Notes: a model not told the origin generated them from the sequence alone. Counted from the first letter of the stretch, positions 37,055 through 49,239 are shown. The stretch: 64,000 nucleotides of DNA from DATATJ01 sp963789075 (GCA_963789075.1 CAWBJQ010000008.1:62001-126000); one strand, 5' to 3'. A program made the numbers and translations.

Positions 37055-38389
37055 ATGCCCAATTTCACTACGTTGAAGCCGCCGGCAAATGGCCACGCGA
37101 TCACACGCAAAAACGGACGGCTCGTCGTTCCGGACGATCCGATCGTTCCCTTCATCGAAGGCGATGGCACCGGTCCCGACATCTGGCGGGCGAGCGTGCG
37201 CGTCTTCGACAGCGCCGTCACGCAGGCCTACGGCGGCAAGCGGAAGATCGCGTGGATGGAAGTCTTTGCCGGCGAGAAGAGCTACAAGCAGTTCGAACAA
37301 CTGGCTGCCCGACGACACGGTCGAAGCCTTTCGAGAGTACTTTGTCGGCATCAAGGGACCACTGACGACGCCGGTCGGCGGCGGCATCCGATCGCTGAAC
37401 GTCGCGTTGCGGCAGATGCTGGACCTGTACGTCTGCCTGCGTCCGGTCCGCTGGTACAAAGGTGTCCCGTCGCCGGTGAAGCATCCCGAGAAGGTGGACA
37501 TGGTGATCTTCCGCGAGAACACGGAAGACATCTACGCCGGCATCGAGTACGCGGCCGGCTCGCCCGAAGCGCAGAAGCTGCTCGAGTTTCTGTCGCAAGG
37601 AGTTTCCCGAAGGAGTTCCAGAAGATCCGCTTCGGCACCGAATCCGCCGCCCGGACGTGGCAGGCGCAGCTCGAATCGATTGGCGCGCCGAATCGCGATC
37701 TTGGCGTCGAGGTCGGCATCGGACTGAAGCCGATCAGCCGGCTCGGGACCGAACGGCTGGTGCACAGCGCCATCGGCTACGCGATCCAGAACGGTCGCAA
37801 GAGCGTGACGCTGGTGCACAAGGGCAACATCATGAAGTTCACCGAGGGCGCCTTCCGCGACTGGGGCTACCAGGTGGCGAAGGAGTTCTTCGGCGCGGTG
37901 GCGATCGACGGCGGCCCGTGGTGCCGGATTCCCGAGGGCAAGCCGGGCGCCGGCCTCATGATCAAGGATGCGATCGCGGACATCACGCTGCAGCAGGTGC
38001 TGACGCGGCCGGACGAGTTCGACGTCATCGCGACGCCGAATCTGAACGGCGATTACCTGTCCGATGCGCTCGCGGCGCAGGTCGGCGGCATCGGCATCGC
38101 CCCCGGCGGCAACATCAACTACGTGACGGGACACGCGGTCTTCGAGGCGACGCACGGCACGGCGCCGAAGTACGCCGATCAGGACAAGGTCAATCCCGGC
38201 TCGGTGATCCTGTCGGGCGAGATGATGCTGCGGCACCTCGGGTGGAGCGAAGCGGCGGATCTGGTCGTCAAGGGGATGGACGGTGCGATCGCCGCCAAGC
38301 GCGTCACCTACGACTTCGCGCGCCTGATGGACGGCGCGACGGAGCTGAAGACGTCGGAGTTCGCCGACGCCATGATCAAGCACATGTAA
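37055..38389 (+). CDS. icd: NADP-type isocitrate dehydrogenase, three extra bases
   Basis: Oxidises isocitrate to 2-oxoglutarate. Blocks: IVPFIEGDGTGPDIWRAS, KGPLTTPVGGGIRSLNVALRQMLDLYVCLRPVRWYKG, VIFRENTEDIYAGIEY, VTLVHKGNIMKFTEGAFRDWGY, NLNGDYLSDALAAQVGGIGIAPGGNI and EATHGTAPKYA. Extra bases fall at about 37298 (TTC-G-AAC), and at about 37597 and 37610 (TCG-C-AAG and CCC-G-AAG, restoring LSKEFPKEFQKIRFG). Three insertions leave the length divisible by three. First gene of the plus-strand TCA segment. Confidence 0.94.
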   Translation: MPNFTTLKPPANGHAITRKNGRLVVPDDPIVPFIEGDGTGPDIWRASVRVFDSAVTQAYGGKRKIAWMEVFAGEKSYKQFEQLAARRHGRSLSRVLCRHQGTTDDAGRRRHPIAERRVAADAGPVRLPASGPLVQRCPVAGEASREGGHGDLPREHGRHLRRHRVRGRLARSAEAARVSVARSFPKEFQKIRFGTESAARTWQAQLESIGAPNRDLGVEVGIGLKPISRLGTERLVHSAIGYAIQNGRKSVTLVHKGNIMKFTEGAFRDWGYQVAKEFFGAVAIDGGPWCRIPEGKPGAGLMIKDAIADITLQQVLTRPDEFDVIATPNLNGDYLSDALAAQVGGIGIAPGGNINYVTGHAVFEATHGTAPKYADQDKVNPGSVILSGEMMLRHLGWSEAADLVVKGMDGAIAAKRVTYDFARLMDGATELKTSEFADAMIKHM

Positions 38390-38398
38390 TCAGCGTCG

Positions 38399-38475
38399 TC
38401 ATCACGGAGACACGAAGGATCACGAAGGATCGACGAAGGCTTCGTGACCTTCGTAGCCTTCGTGATTCGAAGAAG
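38399..38475. repeat. CACGAAGG / CCTTCGTG palindromic element between icd and mdh
   Basis: CACGAAGGATCACGAAGG on the left and GTGACCTTCGTAGCCTTCGTG on the right can pair. A close relative lies between sucC and sucD. Confidence 0.7.
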
Positions 38476-38493
38476 CGTTCGGAGGAGAGACGA

Positions 38494-39422
38494 ATGAATC
38501 GTAAAGTGACCGTCGTGGGTGGCGCAGGGAACGTCGGCGCCACGGTGGCCCGGGGCGTCGCCGACAAACAGCTGGCCGACGTCGTCGTCATCGACATCGC
38601 CGACAAGAAGGCGGCCGGCGTGGCGCTCGACATGCTCGAGGCGTGCCCGATCTACGGATCGGATGCGCGCGTGCTCGGCACCGGCGACTACGCCGAGAGC
38701 GCCAACTCCGACATCGTGGTCATCACGTCCGGCATGCCGCGCAAGCCCGGGCATGAGCCGCGACGACCTGCTGAACGTGAACTACAAGATCATGCAGCAG
38801 GTCACCGAGCAGGTCGTCAAGTACTCGCCGAACTGCATCATCATCCCCGTGTCCAACCCGCTCGACGCGATGGCGCAGGCGGTCTACAAGCTGTCGAAGT
38901 TCCCGCGCGAGCGCGTCATCGGCATGGCCGGCGTGCTCGACTCGGCGCGCATGCGCTCGTTCATCGCGAAGGAGCTGAACGTCTCGGTCGAGAACGTCCA
39001 CGCGTTCGTGCTCGGCGGACACGGCGACACGATGGTGCCGCTGCCGCGCTACTCGACGGTCGCCGGCATTCCGATCACCGATCTGATGGACAAGGCGACG
39101 ATCGACCGCATCTGCCGCGCGGACGGCGCGCGGCGGCCTGGAGATCACCGAGCTGGTCGGCACGAGCGCCTGGTACGCGCCGGGCGCGTCGGTCGTCGAG
39201 ATGGTCGAGTCGATCCTGCTCGACAAGCACAAGATCCTGCCGTGCTCGGTGTTCCTGCAGGGCGAGTACGGCGTGCGCGATCTGTTCGTCGGCGTGCCGT
39301 GCAAGCTCGGCGCGCGCGGGCTCGAGCAGATCATCGAGATCACGCTGACGCCGGACGAGGATGCCGCGTTCAAGAAGTCGGCCGCGGCCGTCAAGGAGCT
39401 GGTCGACGTGATCAACGTGTAG
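38494..39422 (+). CDS. mdh: Malate dehydrogenase, LDH-like type, two extra bases
   Basis: Interconverts malate and oxaloacetate. Starts MNRKVTVVGGAGNVGATVARGVADK; restored segment ITSGMPRKPGMSRDDLLNVNYKIM contains the substrate-loop arginine; IIPVSNPLDAMAQAVYK, MAGVLDSARMRSFIA and the catalytic histidine in FVLGGHGDTMVPL follow. Extra C residues near 38753 (GGG-C-ATG) and 39147 (CGG-C-GGC) break the frame. Ribosome-binding site GGAGGAGAG. Confidence 0.94.
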
Positions 39423-39449
39423 GCTGGATCAGCCGCTCGCGGCACCATC

Positions 39450-39683
39450 ATGGACGACTCAGAGCTGATCGTCGTGCAGACCTTCCCGGACCGCATCGAG
39501 GCCGAGCTTGCGCACTCGGCTCTCGAAGCGGCCGGCATCGAGTCGATGCTGCGGACCGACGATGTGGGCGGCCTGCGGCCGCACATGGCGTTGACCAACG
39601 GCGTCGCGCTCCTCGTGCGCGCCGAAGACGCGGCGGCGGCCGAGGCGGTGCTCGCCGACGATCAGCGCCTCCCGCCCGAGTAA
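39450..39683 (+). CDS. DUF2007-type small signal-transducing protein
   Basis: A 77-residue protein: LIVVQTFPDRIEAELAHSALEAAGIESMLRTDDVGG ... GVALLVRAEDAAAAEAVLADD. The pattern (short beta-alpha-beta with an LV(R) strand before a helix) is that of DUF2007 proteins, whose role is unknown. Downstream of mdh by 27 bases and probably co-transcribed. Confidence 0.8.
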   Translation: MDDSELIVVQTFPDRIEAELAHSALEAAGIESMLRTDDVGGLRPHMALTNGVALLVRAEDAAAAEAVLADDQRLPPE

Positions 39684-39693
39684 GGATGGAGAG

Positions 39694-39722
39694 CGCGGAG
39701 GTCTTTTAGACCGCCGCGTTTT
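39694..39722 (+). terminator. Candidate terminator after the icd-mdh genes
   Basis: CGCGGAGGTCT and AGACCGCCGCG form an 11-bp stem with one mismatch around TTT, followed by TTTT. Confidence 0.6.
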
Positions 39723-39748
39723 CATCACGAAGAACGACGATCACGTCC

Positions 39749-39795
39749 TTCGACAGGCTCAGGACGAGCGGATCGCTCGTGCTGAGCTGGTCGAA
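39749..39795. repeat. TTCGACAGGCTCAGG-type palindrome
   Basis: A 22-base arm starting TTCGACAGGCTCAGGACGAG pairs with CTCGTGCTGAGCTGGTCGAA three bases away, with few mismatches. It lies in the convergent gap between the mdh segment and sdhB. Confidence 0.65.
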
Positions 39796-39829
39796 CCACG
39801 CGTTCTCCGTGACTCCGTGATGGAGAGCG

Positions 39830-40580
39830 CTATTTCGCGGCGAAGATCGCCTTGGCATACTCGCGCGTCATGCGCGCGATGTTGGAGATCGGAATCTCCT
39901 TCGGGCAGACGGCTTCGCACTCGCCTTCGTTCGAGCAGCTGCCGAACCCTTCGGCGTCGGCCTGCTCGATCATCGCGACGACGCGCGCGTACGCCGTTCG
40001 ACCTGACCCTGCGGCAGCGGCGCCAGGTGCGAGATCTTCGCGCTCATGAACAGGTGCGCCGAGGCGTTCTTGCAGGCCGCCACGCACGCGCCGCAGCCGA
40101 TGCAGGCCGCGGAGTCCATCGCGCGCTCGGCGATCGTCCTTCGAGATCGGGATGGTGTTGCCGTCCTGCGCGCCGCCGCAGTTGACCGACACGAAGCCGC
40201 CGGCCGCGATGATGCGATCGAACGCGCTGCGATCGACGACGAGATCCTTGACGACGGGGAAGCGCCTTGGCGCGCCACGGCTCGATCGTGATCGTGTCGC
40301 CGTCCTTGAACCGCCGCATGTGCAGCTGGCAGACGGTCGTGCCGCGGTCGGGTCCGTGCGGCGACGCCGTTGACCACGAGGCTGCACATGCCGCAGATGC
40401 CCTCGCGGCAGTCCGAGTCGAAGGCGATCGCGTCCTCGCCCTTCTTGATGAGCCCCTCGTTCACGACGTCGAGCATCTCGAGGAACGACATGTCCGGCGA
40501 GACGTCGTCGGCGAGTAGTCGACGAGGCGGCCGGCGCTGGTCGGACCGGCCTGACGCCAGATTTTGAGTTTCAGTCTCAC
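39830..40580 (-). CDS. sdhB: Succinate dehydrogenase iron-sulfur subunit, about seven extra bases
   Basis: Electron-transfer subunit. The [2Fe-2S] cysteines are in CREGICGMCSLVVNG and, after frame restoration, in GTTVCQLHM; the [4Fe-4S]/[3Fe-4S] part has CIGCGACVAACKNASAHLF and SNEGECEAVCPKEIPI. Start GTG (reading MRLKLKIW). Breaks include GCA-C-GGA and GCG-C-TTC near 40355 and 40265, one near 40140, and two places needing two bases each. Seven in total gives the observed 3n+1 length. Last gene of sdhCAB. Confidence 0.88.
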
Positions 40581-40599
40581 GGTGAGTCCTTATCGGGAT

Positions 40600-40673
40600 T
40601 TGGGCTTCGGGATTGGCGGATTCGCGGGGATTCGTGCCAGTCCGAATCCCGAATCCCGAGTCCCGAATCCCGT
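40600..40673. repeat. AATCCCG heptad repeats between sdhA and sdhB
   Basis: GGGATTTGGGCTTCGGGATTGG on one side and GAATCCCGAATCCCGAGTCCCG on the other; related to the thiE and kdsC repeats and able to form a stem. Confidence 0.7.
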
Positions 40674-42595
<1,922 letters not shown>

Positions 42596-42596
<1 letters not shown>

Positions 42597-43269
42597 CACC
42601 GTGCTCCCGCGAAATGCGCCCAGAGCGCGATGACGATGAACGCGCCCGCAATCAGGACCGCGATCGACTTTGCCGGCCGGCAGAATGACGCGGCGTCCAC
42701 GTCGGGTGGTCGACGCCGAGCGACTGGAACGCCGCTCGAGACGCCGTGCCAGAGATGCGAGCCGACGACGAGCATGCTCAGGACGTAGAAGCCGACCATC
42801 AGCGGATTCTGGAAGTTCTCCATCTCCAGCCGATAGAGGTCGCGGCCGCCCGCCGGCCACGCGTACTCGGTCCCGTACCGGAACGCCTTCACGTGGATGA
42901 CGATGAAGACCAGCAGCCACAAGCCCGAAAAGATCATCGTCGACGACGCGAGGCTCTTGCGGCTCGGTGCGTCCGGCGTATGCCTTCTGCGCGTAGCGCA
43001 CCGGTCGCGCCTGCTGGTTGCCGAGATACATCGTCACCGTCTTGTAGACGTGCATGAGGAAGATCGAGCAGCAGACCGATCTCGATGATCGGCATGAGCG
43101 GGTTGCCTTCGAGCGTGTACGCGTACTGGTTGAAGAAGGCCGGACCGAGGAAGACCAGCAGGTTGCCGGCGATGTGAATGAGGAGATACAGAAAGAGCGC
43201 GAGGCCGGTGACGCCGATCAGGATCTTCGTGCCGACCGACGAACCGAAGACGCGTAATCGTGATGCCAT
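42596..43269 (-). CDS. sdhC: Succinate dehydrogenase cytochrome b558 subunit, five extra bases
   Basis: Membrane anchor with five predicted helices: KILIGVTGLALFLYLLIHIAGNLLVF (haem histidine in LIHIAGN), IIEIGLLIFLMHVYKTVTMYL, FSGLWLLVFIVIHVKAFRYG, LMVGFYVLSMLVVGSHLWHGVSS and SIAVLIAGAFIVIALWAHF. The extra bases (for example CTC-G-ATC near 43077, GGC-G-TTC near 42733, CGT-C-ATT near 42692) break it into pieces; five fit the 3n+2 length. A single anchor subunit means no separate sdhD is expected. Confidence 0.9.
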
Positions 43270-43449
43270 TATAACGACAAGTTTACTGTTGCGCCGCGAG
43301 AACGCAGCGCGGCGCGCTCGTCGACGCGTCGAGCAGTCGACGGTTGTCGCCGGACGCGCTCACGGCTGACGACGGCAGGGACTGTCAGCGACGTCGTTGA
43401 CGCTGACGCGTCGCGCGAGGCCGATTAGCATCAGGAGTTTGCTGACGTC

Positions 43450-44612
43450 ATGAAAATCCACGAGTATCAAGCCAAAGCCATTCTCGCGCGACACGGCGTG
43501 CCCGTGCCGCGCGGCGAGGTCGCGTTCAACGCCGCCGAAGCCGGCGAGATCGCGCGCCGTCTCGGCGGCAGCGTCGTCGTCGTCAAGGCGCAGATTCACG
43601 CCGGCGGCCGCGGGAAGGGCGGCGGCGTCAAGCTCGCGAGGTCGGCCGACGAGGCGCGAGAAGCTCGCCGCGCAGATGATCGGCATGACGCTCGTCACGC
43701 ATCAGACCGGCCCCGAGGGGCGCGTCGTCGGACGCGTGCTCGTCGAGGAAGGGCTGCAGATGACGCGCGAGCTCTATCTGAGCCTCGTGCTCGATCGCGC
43801 GGCCGGCAAGCCGGTGATGATGGCCAGCGCCGCCGGCGGCATGGACATCGAGGAAGTGGCCGCGTCGACGCCCGAGAAGATCGTCAAGGTCTACATCGAG
43901 CCGGGCGTCGGGCTCGTGCCGTTCGAGGCGCGGCAGCTCGGGTTCGCCATCGGCCTCGACGGCCCGCAGGTCAACAAGTTCGTCAAGCTGATGACCGCGC
44001 TCTACGACGCGTTCGTCGCCACCGACGCGTCGCTCATCGAGATCAATCCGCTCGTCGTCACGGCGGCGGGCGATCTGCTCGCGCTCGACGCGAAGATGAA
44101 CTTCGACGACAACGCGCTGTACCGCCACCCGGACATCCGCGATCTGCGCGATCTCGGCGAGGAGGATCCGCTCGAGATCGAAGCGTCGAAGTTCTCGCTC
44201 AACTACATTCACCTCGACGGCAACATCGGCTGCATGGTGAACGGCGCCGGCCTGGCGATGGCGACGATGGACATCATCAAGCTGGCGGGCGGGGAGCCGG
44301 CCAACTTCCTCGACGTCGGCGGCGGCGCCAACGCCGAGCAGATCCGGAACGCGTTCAAGATCCTGATGTCGGACAAGAACGTGAAGGCGGTGCTGATCAA
44401 CATCTTCGGCGGCATCCTGCGCTGCGACGTGCTCGCGCAGGGCGTCATCGCGGCGGTGCAAGGAGCTCGGCGTGCCGGTGCCGATCGTCATCCGCATGGA
44501 AGGCACGAACGTCGACGAAGGCAAGCGCCTGCTGAAAGAGAGCGGGATGAACTTCACGACCGCGGATTCGATGGACGAGGCGGCGGACAAGGTCGTGCAA
44601 CTGGCTGGTTAG
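43450..44612 (+). CDS. sucC: Succinyl-CoA synthetase beta subunit, two extra bases
   Basis: ADP-forming beta chain. Starts MKIHEYQAKAILARHGVPVPRGEVAF; ATP-grasp motifs VKAQIHAGGRGKGGGVKLA and GMTLVTHQTGPEGRVVGRVLVEEG; SLIEINPLVVTAAGDLLALDAKMNFDDNAL; NIGCMVNGAGLAMATMDIIKLAGGEPANFLDVGG; NIFGGILRCD. Extra C residues near 43660 (GCG-C-GAG) and 44460 (GTG-C-AAG) break the frame; the end then reads MEGTNVDEGKRLLKESGMNF. Divergent from sdhC. Confidence 0.94.
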
Positions 44613-44621
44613 ACGCGCGTC

Positions 44622-44705
44622 TCATCACGAAGACACGAAGAACACGAAAGACGTTTTCGCACTGGAGATCTTCGTGACCTTCGTGGCCTTCGTGGCTTCG
44701 TGATG
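44622..44705. repeat. CACGAAG / CTTCGTG palindromic element between sucC and sucD
   Basis: CACGAAGACACGAAGAACACG pairs with CTTCGTGACCTTCGTGGCC and a further CTTCGTGG; close relative of the element at 38399. Confidence 0.75.
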
Positions 44706-44725
44706 AAGAGGCGATCGAAAGAGAC

Positions 44726-45601
44726 ATGTCCGTACTGATTGATAAATCGACGCGTCTGATTGTCCAGGGCCTCACCGGCCGCGAGGGGACGTTTCACGCG
44801 AAGCAGGCGCAGGCGTACGGCACCACCGTCGTCGGCGGCGTGACGCCGGGCAAGGGCGGCACGACGCACGAAGGCTGGCCGATCTTCGACACCGTCCAGG
44901 ACGCCGTGAAGCAGACCGGCGCGAACGCGTCGGTGATCTTCGTGCCGCCGCCGTTCGCCGCCGACGCGGTGATGGAGGCCGCCGACGCCGGGCTCGCGCT
45001 CGTCGTCTGCATCACGGAGGGCATTCCGACGCTCGACATGATGCGCGCGATGACGTTTCTGAAAACGCGCCCGGCGACGCGGCTCGTCGGCCCGAACTGT
45101 CCCGGCCTCATTTCGCCCGGCAAGGCGAAGGCCGGCATCATTCCCGGCAGCATCTGCAAGGAAGGGCGCATCGGCATCGTGTCCAAGAGCGGCACGCTCA
45201 CGTACGAGGCGATTCACCAGCTCACGCGCCTCGGCATGGGCCAGACCACCTGCATCGGCATCGGGGGCGACCCGCTCATCGGCACGTCGCACATCGACGC
45301 GCTCGCGCTGTTCGCGGACGATCCGGACACCGACGCCGTGATCATGATTGGCGAGATCGGCGGCAGCGCCGAAGAAGAGGCCGCCGCGTGGATCAAGGGG
45401 CATTTCAAGAAGCCGGTCGTCGGCTTCATCGCCGGCCAGACGGCGCCGCCCGGACGCCGGATGGGGCATGCGGGCGCGATCATCGCGGGTGGAAAAGGCA
45501 CGGCCGCTGAAAAGATGGCCGCGCTCAGCGCCGCAGGCGTCAAGGTCGTGAAGAGTCCGGCAGATATGGGCGTGGCGATCAAAGAGGTGCTGGGCAAATA
45601 G
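44726..45601 (+). CDS. sucD: Succinyl-CoA synthetase alpha subunit
   Basis: CoA-binding alpha chain, 291 residues: LIVQGLTGREGTFHAKQAQAYGTTVVGGVTPGKGG, ASVIFVPPPFAADAVMEAADAG, LVGPNCPGLISPGKAKAGIIPG, IGIVSKSGTLTYEAIHQLTRLG, CIGIGGDPLIGTSHIDAL and the phosphohistidine segment GRRMGHAGAIIAGGKGTA. Intact, unlike its partner sucC. Confidence 0.97.
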   Translation: MSVLIDKSTRLIVQGLTGREGTFHAKQAQAYGTTVVGGVTPGKGGTTHEGWPIFDTVQDAVKQTGANASVIFVPPPFAADAVMEAADAGLALVVCITEGIPTLDMMRAMTFLKTRPATRLVGPNCPGLISPGKAKAGIIPGSICKEGRIGIVSKSGTLTYEAIHQLTRLGMGQTTCIGIGGDPLIGTSHIDALALFADDPDTDAVIMIGEIGGSAEEEAAAWIKGHFKKPVVGFIAGQTAPPGRRMGHAGAIIAGGKGTAAEKMAALSAAGVKVVKSPADMGVAIKEVLGK

Positions 45602-45680
45602 CGCCCAGCACCGAGCAGCCCGGCACCGAGCACCCTGAGCACCCTAGCACCGTAGCACCCGTAGCACCCCAGCACCTTGT
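45602..45680. repeat. GCACC word repeat between sucD and korA
   Basis: About nine copies of GCACC spaced by CGA, CCTGA, CTA and GTA. It resembles the larger array at 61335-61525. Confidence 0.75.
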
Positions 45681-45717
45681 AAGGCGCGCACGTTTGCGCC
45701 CGGCGCCTCCGTCCCGA

Positions 45718-45756
45718 TATACTTCCCCTGTTTCTCTTTCGGCGGCGGCAGCCGCC
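45718..45756 (+). promoter_or_regulatory. Putative korA promoter and leader hairpin
   Basis: TATACT at 45718-45723 with a TTGCGC-like -35 element 18 bases upstream, followed in the leader by a GGCGGC-GGCA-GCCGCC hairpin. Transcript start about 70 bases before korA. Confidence 0.35.
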
Positions 45757-45796
45757 ATGTAATTCTTCTATCTTCATACGCTGTAAGGACTTGCGA

Positions 45797-47691
45797 ATGT
45801 CACCGACAGACCTCGCCGTTCAAGAACAGCACGCGGCTTCGAACCAGCAGCGTGTCGTCAACGACTTCAGCATTCAGGTCGCCACCGTCAACGGCTCCGG
45901 CAGCCAGACGGCGAACCTCGTGCTGCTGCGGTCGATCCTGCTGATGGGCATCCCGGTCTCCGGCAAGAACATGTTCCCGTCGAACATTGCCGGTCTGCCC
46001 ACCTGGTACACGATCCGCGCCAGCAAACGCGGGTACATCGCGCGGAAGAAAGAGATCGACTTCCTCGTCGCCATGAACGCGGAGACCGCGAAGGAAGACG
46101 TCCTGACGCTGGATCCGGGCGCCGCGGTCGTCTACGACGAGCCGCTGAAGCTGAACACGCTGCGCAGCGATCTCGCGTTCTATCCGGTGCCGTTCGACAA
46201 GCTCGTGGCGCCGGTCTGCCCGGACGCCAAGCTGCGCCGCCTCGTGCGCAACATGATTTACGACGGCGTCCTCGCGCGGCTCCTCGGCATCGACATGGCG
46301 TTGATGGAGCAGGCGCTCCAGCGGCAGCTCGGAAAGAAGGCCAAGGCGGTCGCGCTGAACGCCGGCGCGCTCAAGGCCGGCTGGGACTACGCCGACGCGA
46401 ACCTCACCAAGCAGGACCCGTATCACATCGAGGCGATGAACGAGACGGCCGGCAAGATTCTCATCGAGGGCAATGCCGCGGCGGCCATCGGCTGCATGAT
46501 GGCGGGCGTCACCGTCGTCGCCTGGTACCCGATCACGCCTTCGTCTTCGCTCTGCGAGTCGCTAATCACGTACATGAAGAAGTACCGCGTCGACAAGGCG
46601 ACGGGGAAGGCGACGTTCGCGATCGTGCAGGCGGAAGACGAAATCGCGTCGCTCGGAATGGTCATCGGAGCGAGCTGGGCGGGCGCGCGCTCGATGACGG
46701 CGACGGCGGGCCCCGGCATCTCGCTGATGTCCGAGTTCACGGGCCTCGCCTACTACGCCGAAGCGCCGGCCGTGATCTTCGACGTGCAGCGCGTCGGGCC
46801 GTCCACCGGTCTGCCGACGCGCACGGCGCAGGGCGACCTGCTGTCCACGGCGTTTCTCTCGCACGGCGACACGAAGCACATCATGCTGATCCCCTCGTCC
46901 GTCGAGGAGTGCTACGAGATGGCGCAGCGCGCGTTCGATCTCGCCGAGCGCTTTCAGACGCCGGTGTTCGTGATGATGGATCTCGACCTCGGCATGAACA
47001 ACTGGATGTCCGACGGCTTCAAGTATCCGGAGGCGCCGATCGATCGCGGCAAGATGCTCACCGCCGAGGTGCTCAAGACGCTGGGCGAGTGGGGCCGCTA
47101 CAAGGACGTCGACGGCGACGGCATTCCGTACCGCACGATTCCGGGGGACGGCATGCCGTCCTACTTCACGCGCGGCTCCGGGCACAACGCGAAGGGCCAG
47201 TACAGCGAGCGCCCGGACGACTACGTCGAGAACATGGACCGGCTCGCGCGCAAGTTCGAGACCGCGCGCACGCATGTGCCGAAGCCGGTCGTCGAGACCG
47301 TGACGGGCGCGAAGATCGGCATCATCGGCTACGGCACGTCGCACTGGGCGATCGACGAGAGCCGCGATCAGCTCCGCGAGGAAACCGACGTCAAGACGTC
47401 GTACTACCGGCTGCGCGCGTATCCCTTCACCGCGGAGCTGGTGCAGTTCATCGACGCGCACGAACGGATCTACATCGTCGAGCAGAACCGCGACGCTCAG
47501 CTGCTGCAGCTGATGCGTCTCGAGCTGGCGCCGGAGCGCATCGCGAAGCTCCGCAGCGTCCTGCACTACAACGGTCTGCCGATCGACGCTCGCAGCATCA
47601 CCGACGATGTGCTGGCGCAGGAAGGTTTTGAAGTGGCGAAGAAAACCGTGCGCGTCGTCGCGGTGTCGTCTGGCATGACGGGGGAGAGTAG
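45797..47691 (+). CDS. korA: 2-oxoacid:ferredoxin oxidoreductase alpha (gamma-alpha fusion) subunit
   Basis: With KorB, oxidatively decarboxylates 2-oxoglutarate (or reduces succinyl-CoA) using ferredoxin. Residues 1-200 are the gamma domain (FSIQVATVNGSGSQTANLVLLRSILLMGIPVSGKNMFPSNI), then the pyrimidine domain (MAGVTVVAWYPITPSSSLCESL; FAIVQAEDEIASLGMVIGASWAGARSMTATAGPGISLMSEF; MMDLDLGMNNWM), then the CoA-binding-type domain IGIIGYGTSHWAIDESR. About 630 residues. Near 47684-47689 an extra one or two bases in GGGGGAGAGTAG hide the stop; without them it ends GMTGE-stop. As given, the frame runs 200 bases into korB. Confidence 0.9.
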
Positions 47692-47745
47692 ATCACATCG
47701 AAATCTCAGATTGCAGATTTCAGATTTCAGATTGGATCGAAGCAA
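47692..47745. repeat. CAGATTTCAGATT word repeat between korA and korB
   Basis: Four AGATT-containing units (TCAGATTGCAGATTTCAG and so on), AT-rich, just before the korB ATG. Confidence 0.6.
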
Positions 47746-47748
47746 ATT

Positions 47749-48771
47749 ATGGCTGGAAAAATCAATCGGATCGGACTGGAGCTCACCCCTTACCGCGGCG
47801 GCAAGACGACGCTGTGCGCAGGCTGCGGACACAACGCGATCTCCGAGCGGATCATCGATGCGTTCTTCGAGATGGGCGTCGAGCCGACGCAGGTCGTGAA
47901 GATGTCGGGCATCGGCTGCTCGAGCAAGAGCCCGGCGTACTTCCTGGGCGGCGCGCACGGATTCAACACCGTCCACGGCCGGATGCCGTCAGTCAGCACG
48001 GGCGCGATGCTCGCCAACAAGAAGCTGATCGCGATCGGCGTCAGCGGCGACGGCGACACGGGCGCGATCGGCATCGGGCAATTCGTGCACCTGATGCGCC
48101 GCAACATCCCGATGATCTACATCATCGAGGACAACGGCTGCTACGGCCTGACGAAAGGGCAGTTCTCGCCCACGGCCGACCTGGGCTCGAAGCTCAAGAC
48201 TGGCGTGATCAACGACCTGCCGCCGATCGACACGTGCGCGCTCGCCATCGAGCTCGGCGCGACCTTCGTCGCTCGCTCGTTCTCGGGCGACAAGAAGCAG
48301 CTGCTGTCGCTGCTCAAGGCGGCGCTCGCGCACCGCGGCACCGTCATGCTCGACGTGATCTCGCCGTGCGTCACCTTCAACGATCACGAGGGCTCGACCA
48401 AGAGCTACGCCTACGTGAAGGAGCACGACGACCCGGTCGAAGAGGTCAGCTTCGTGCCGTTCTTCGAGGACATCAACGTCGACTACGCGCCGGGCACCAG
48501 CCAGGAAGTGACGATGCACGACGGATCGCGGCTGTATCTGAAGAAGCTCGAGGAAGAGTACGATCCGACCGACAAGATCAGTGCGCTGAGGCGGCTGCAC
48601 GAGACCGCGCGCCGCGGCGAATTTGCCACGGGTCTGATCTACATCGAGCCGGATCGCGACGATTTCCTGACGCAGCTGAACGTGGTCGACGAACCGCTGG
48701 CCACGCTGCCGTTGGAGCAGGTGAGGCCGGGCCGGGAAGCCCTCGAGGAGATTATGGAAGGGCTTCGCTGA
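47749..48771 (+). CDS. korB: 2-oxoacid:ferredoxin oxidoreductase beta subunit
   Basis: Thiamine-diphosphate subunit, 340 residues. CAGCGHNAISERIIDAFFEMG, VKMSGIGCSSKSPAYFLG, ANKKLIAIGVSGDGDTGAIGIGQFVHLMRRNIPMIYIIEDNGCYGLTKGQFSPTADLG (diphosphate-binding GDGD...N), VMLDVISPCVTFNDHEGSTKSY. No ferredoxin domain of its own. The N-terminal cysteines and the histidine match KorB rather than pyruvate-type POR beta. Intact. Confidence 0.92.
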   Translation: MAGKINRIGLELTPYRGGKTTLCAGCGHNAISERIIDAFFEMGVEPTQVVKMSGIGCSSKSPAYFLGGAHGFNTVHGRMPSVSTGAMLANKKLIAIGVSGDGDTGAIGIGQFVHLMRRNIPMIYIIEDNGCYGLTKGQFSPTADLGSKLKTGVINDLPPIDTCALAIELGATFVARSFSGDKKQLLSLLKAALAHRGTVMLDVISPCVTFNDHEGSTKSYAYVKEHDDPVEEVSFVPFFEDINVDYAPGTSQEVTMHDGSRLYLKKLEEEYDPTDKISALRRLHETARRGEFATGLIYIEPDRDDFLTQLNVVDEPLATLPLEQVRPGREALEEIMEGLR

Positions 48772-48833
48772 ATTGGCAGGAAGTGCAAATTGCTGAATGC
48801 AAATCGCTGATTTATTGAAGATTGCGGTTCGCG

Positions 48834-49197
48834 TCAGTGACGATTTGCGCTGGCGGTCTTCGCCGATTGCGTGAAGATCGCCAGCAGTTCTCTCGCCTCG
48901 GCCAGCAGTTCCTGTCTCTCCATCTCGCGGTTCAGCCCAGCCTCTCCGGTGAACGTCAGCCAGAATACACTTTCGTCCGATTCCTCGACCACGATGCCCG
49001 AGCTTCGACACGAAATCCCGGTGGGATCGTGCTCGGCAGGTGGCGTGGTAGTTAGCGGCGACGCCGGTGCCGGCCCGAAAAAGTTGATCGCGGACATGCC
49101 GGCCTTCCCACGTGTCTGGCAGCGTCCGGCAAAAGCGCACGGTGCGAAGAGCAAAACGCATGGTGCGCTCTTTCAGTTGTTCGGTAATCGGATTCAT
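48834..49197 (-). CDS. Four-helix-bundle protein (IVP/S23-like), one extra base
   Basis: About 120 residues: MNPITEQLKERTMRFALRTVRFCRTLPDTWEGRHVRDQLFRAGTGVAANYHATCRARSHRDFVSKLG, then after one extra C near 49008 (GGG-C-ATC) IVVEESDESVFWLTFTGEAGL and EARELLAIFTQS. This is the pattern of the four-helix bundle family first described from 23S rRNA intervening sequences. Here it is a stand-alone gene. Function unknown. Start ATG chosen at the family start; upstream region is AT-rich. Confidence 0.85.
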
Positions 49198-49239
49198 GGC
49201 CCGACGCAGAGGCACACCCCATGCCGCTCGAGATTCCGA

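Noticed and set aside
45797..47899. KorA extended 70 residues into korB
   Set aside because: The extension is low-quality, antisense-like sequence through a repeat; a stop TAG appears at 47689 when one or two extra bases are removed.
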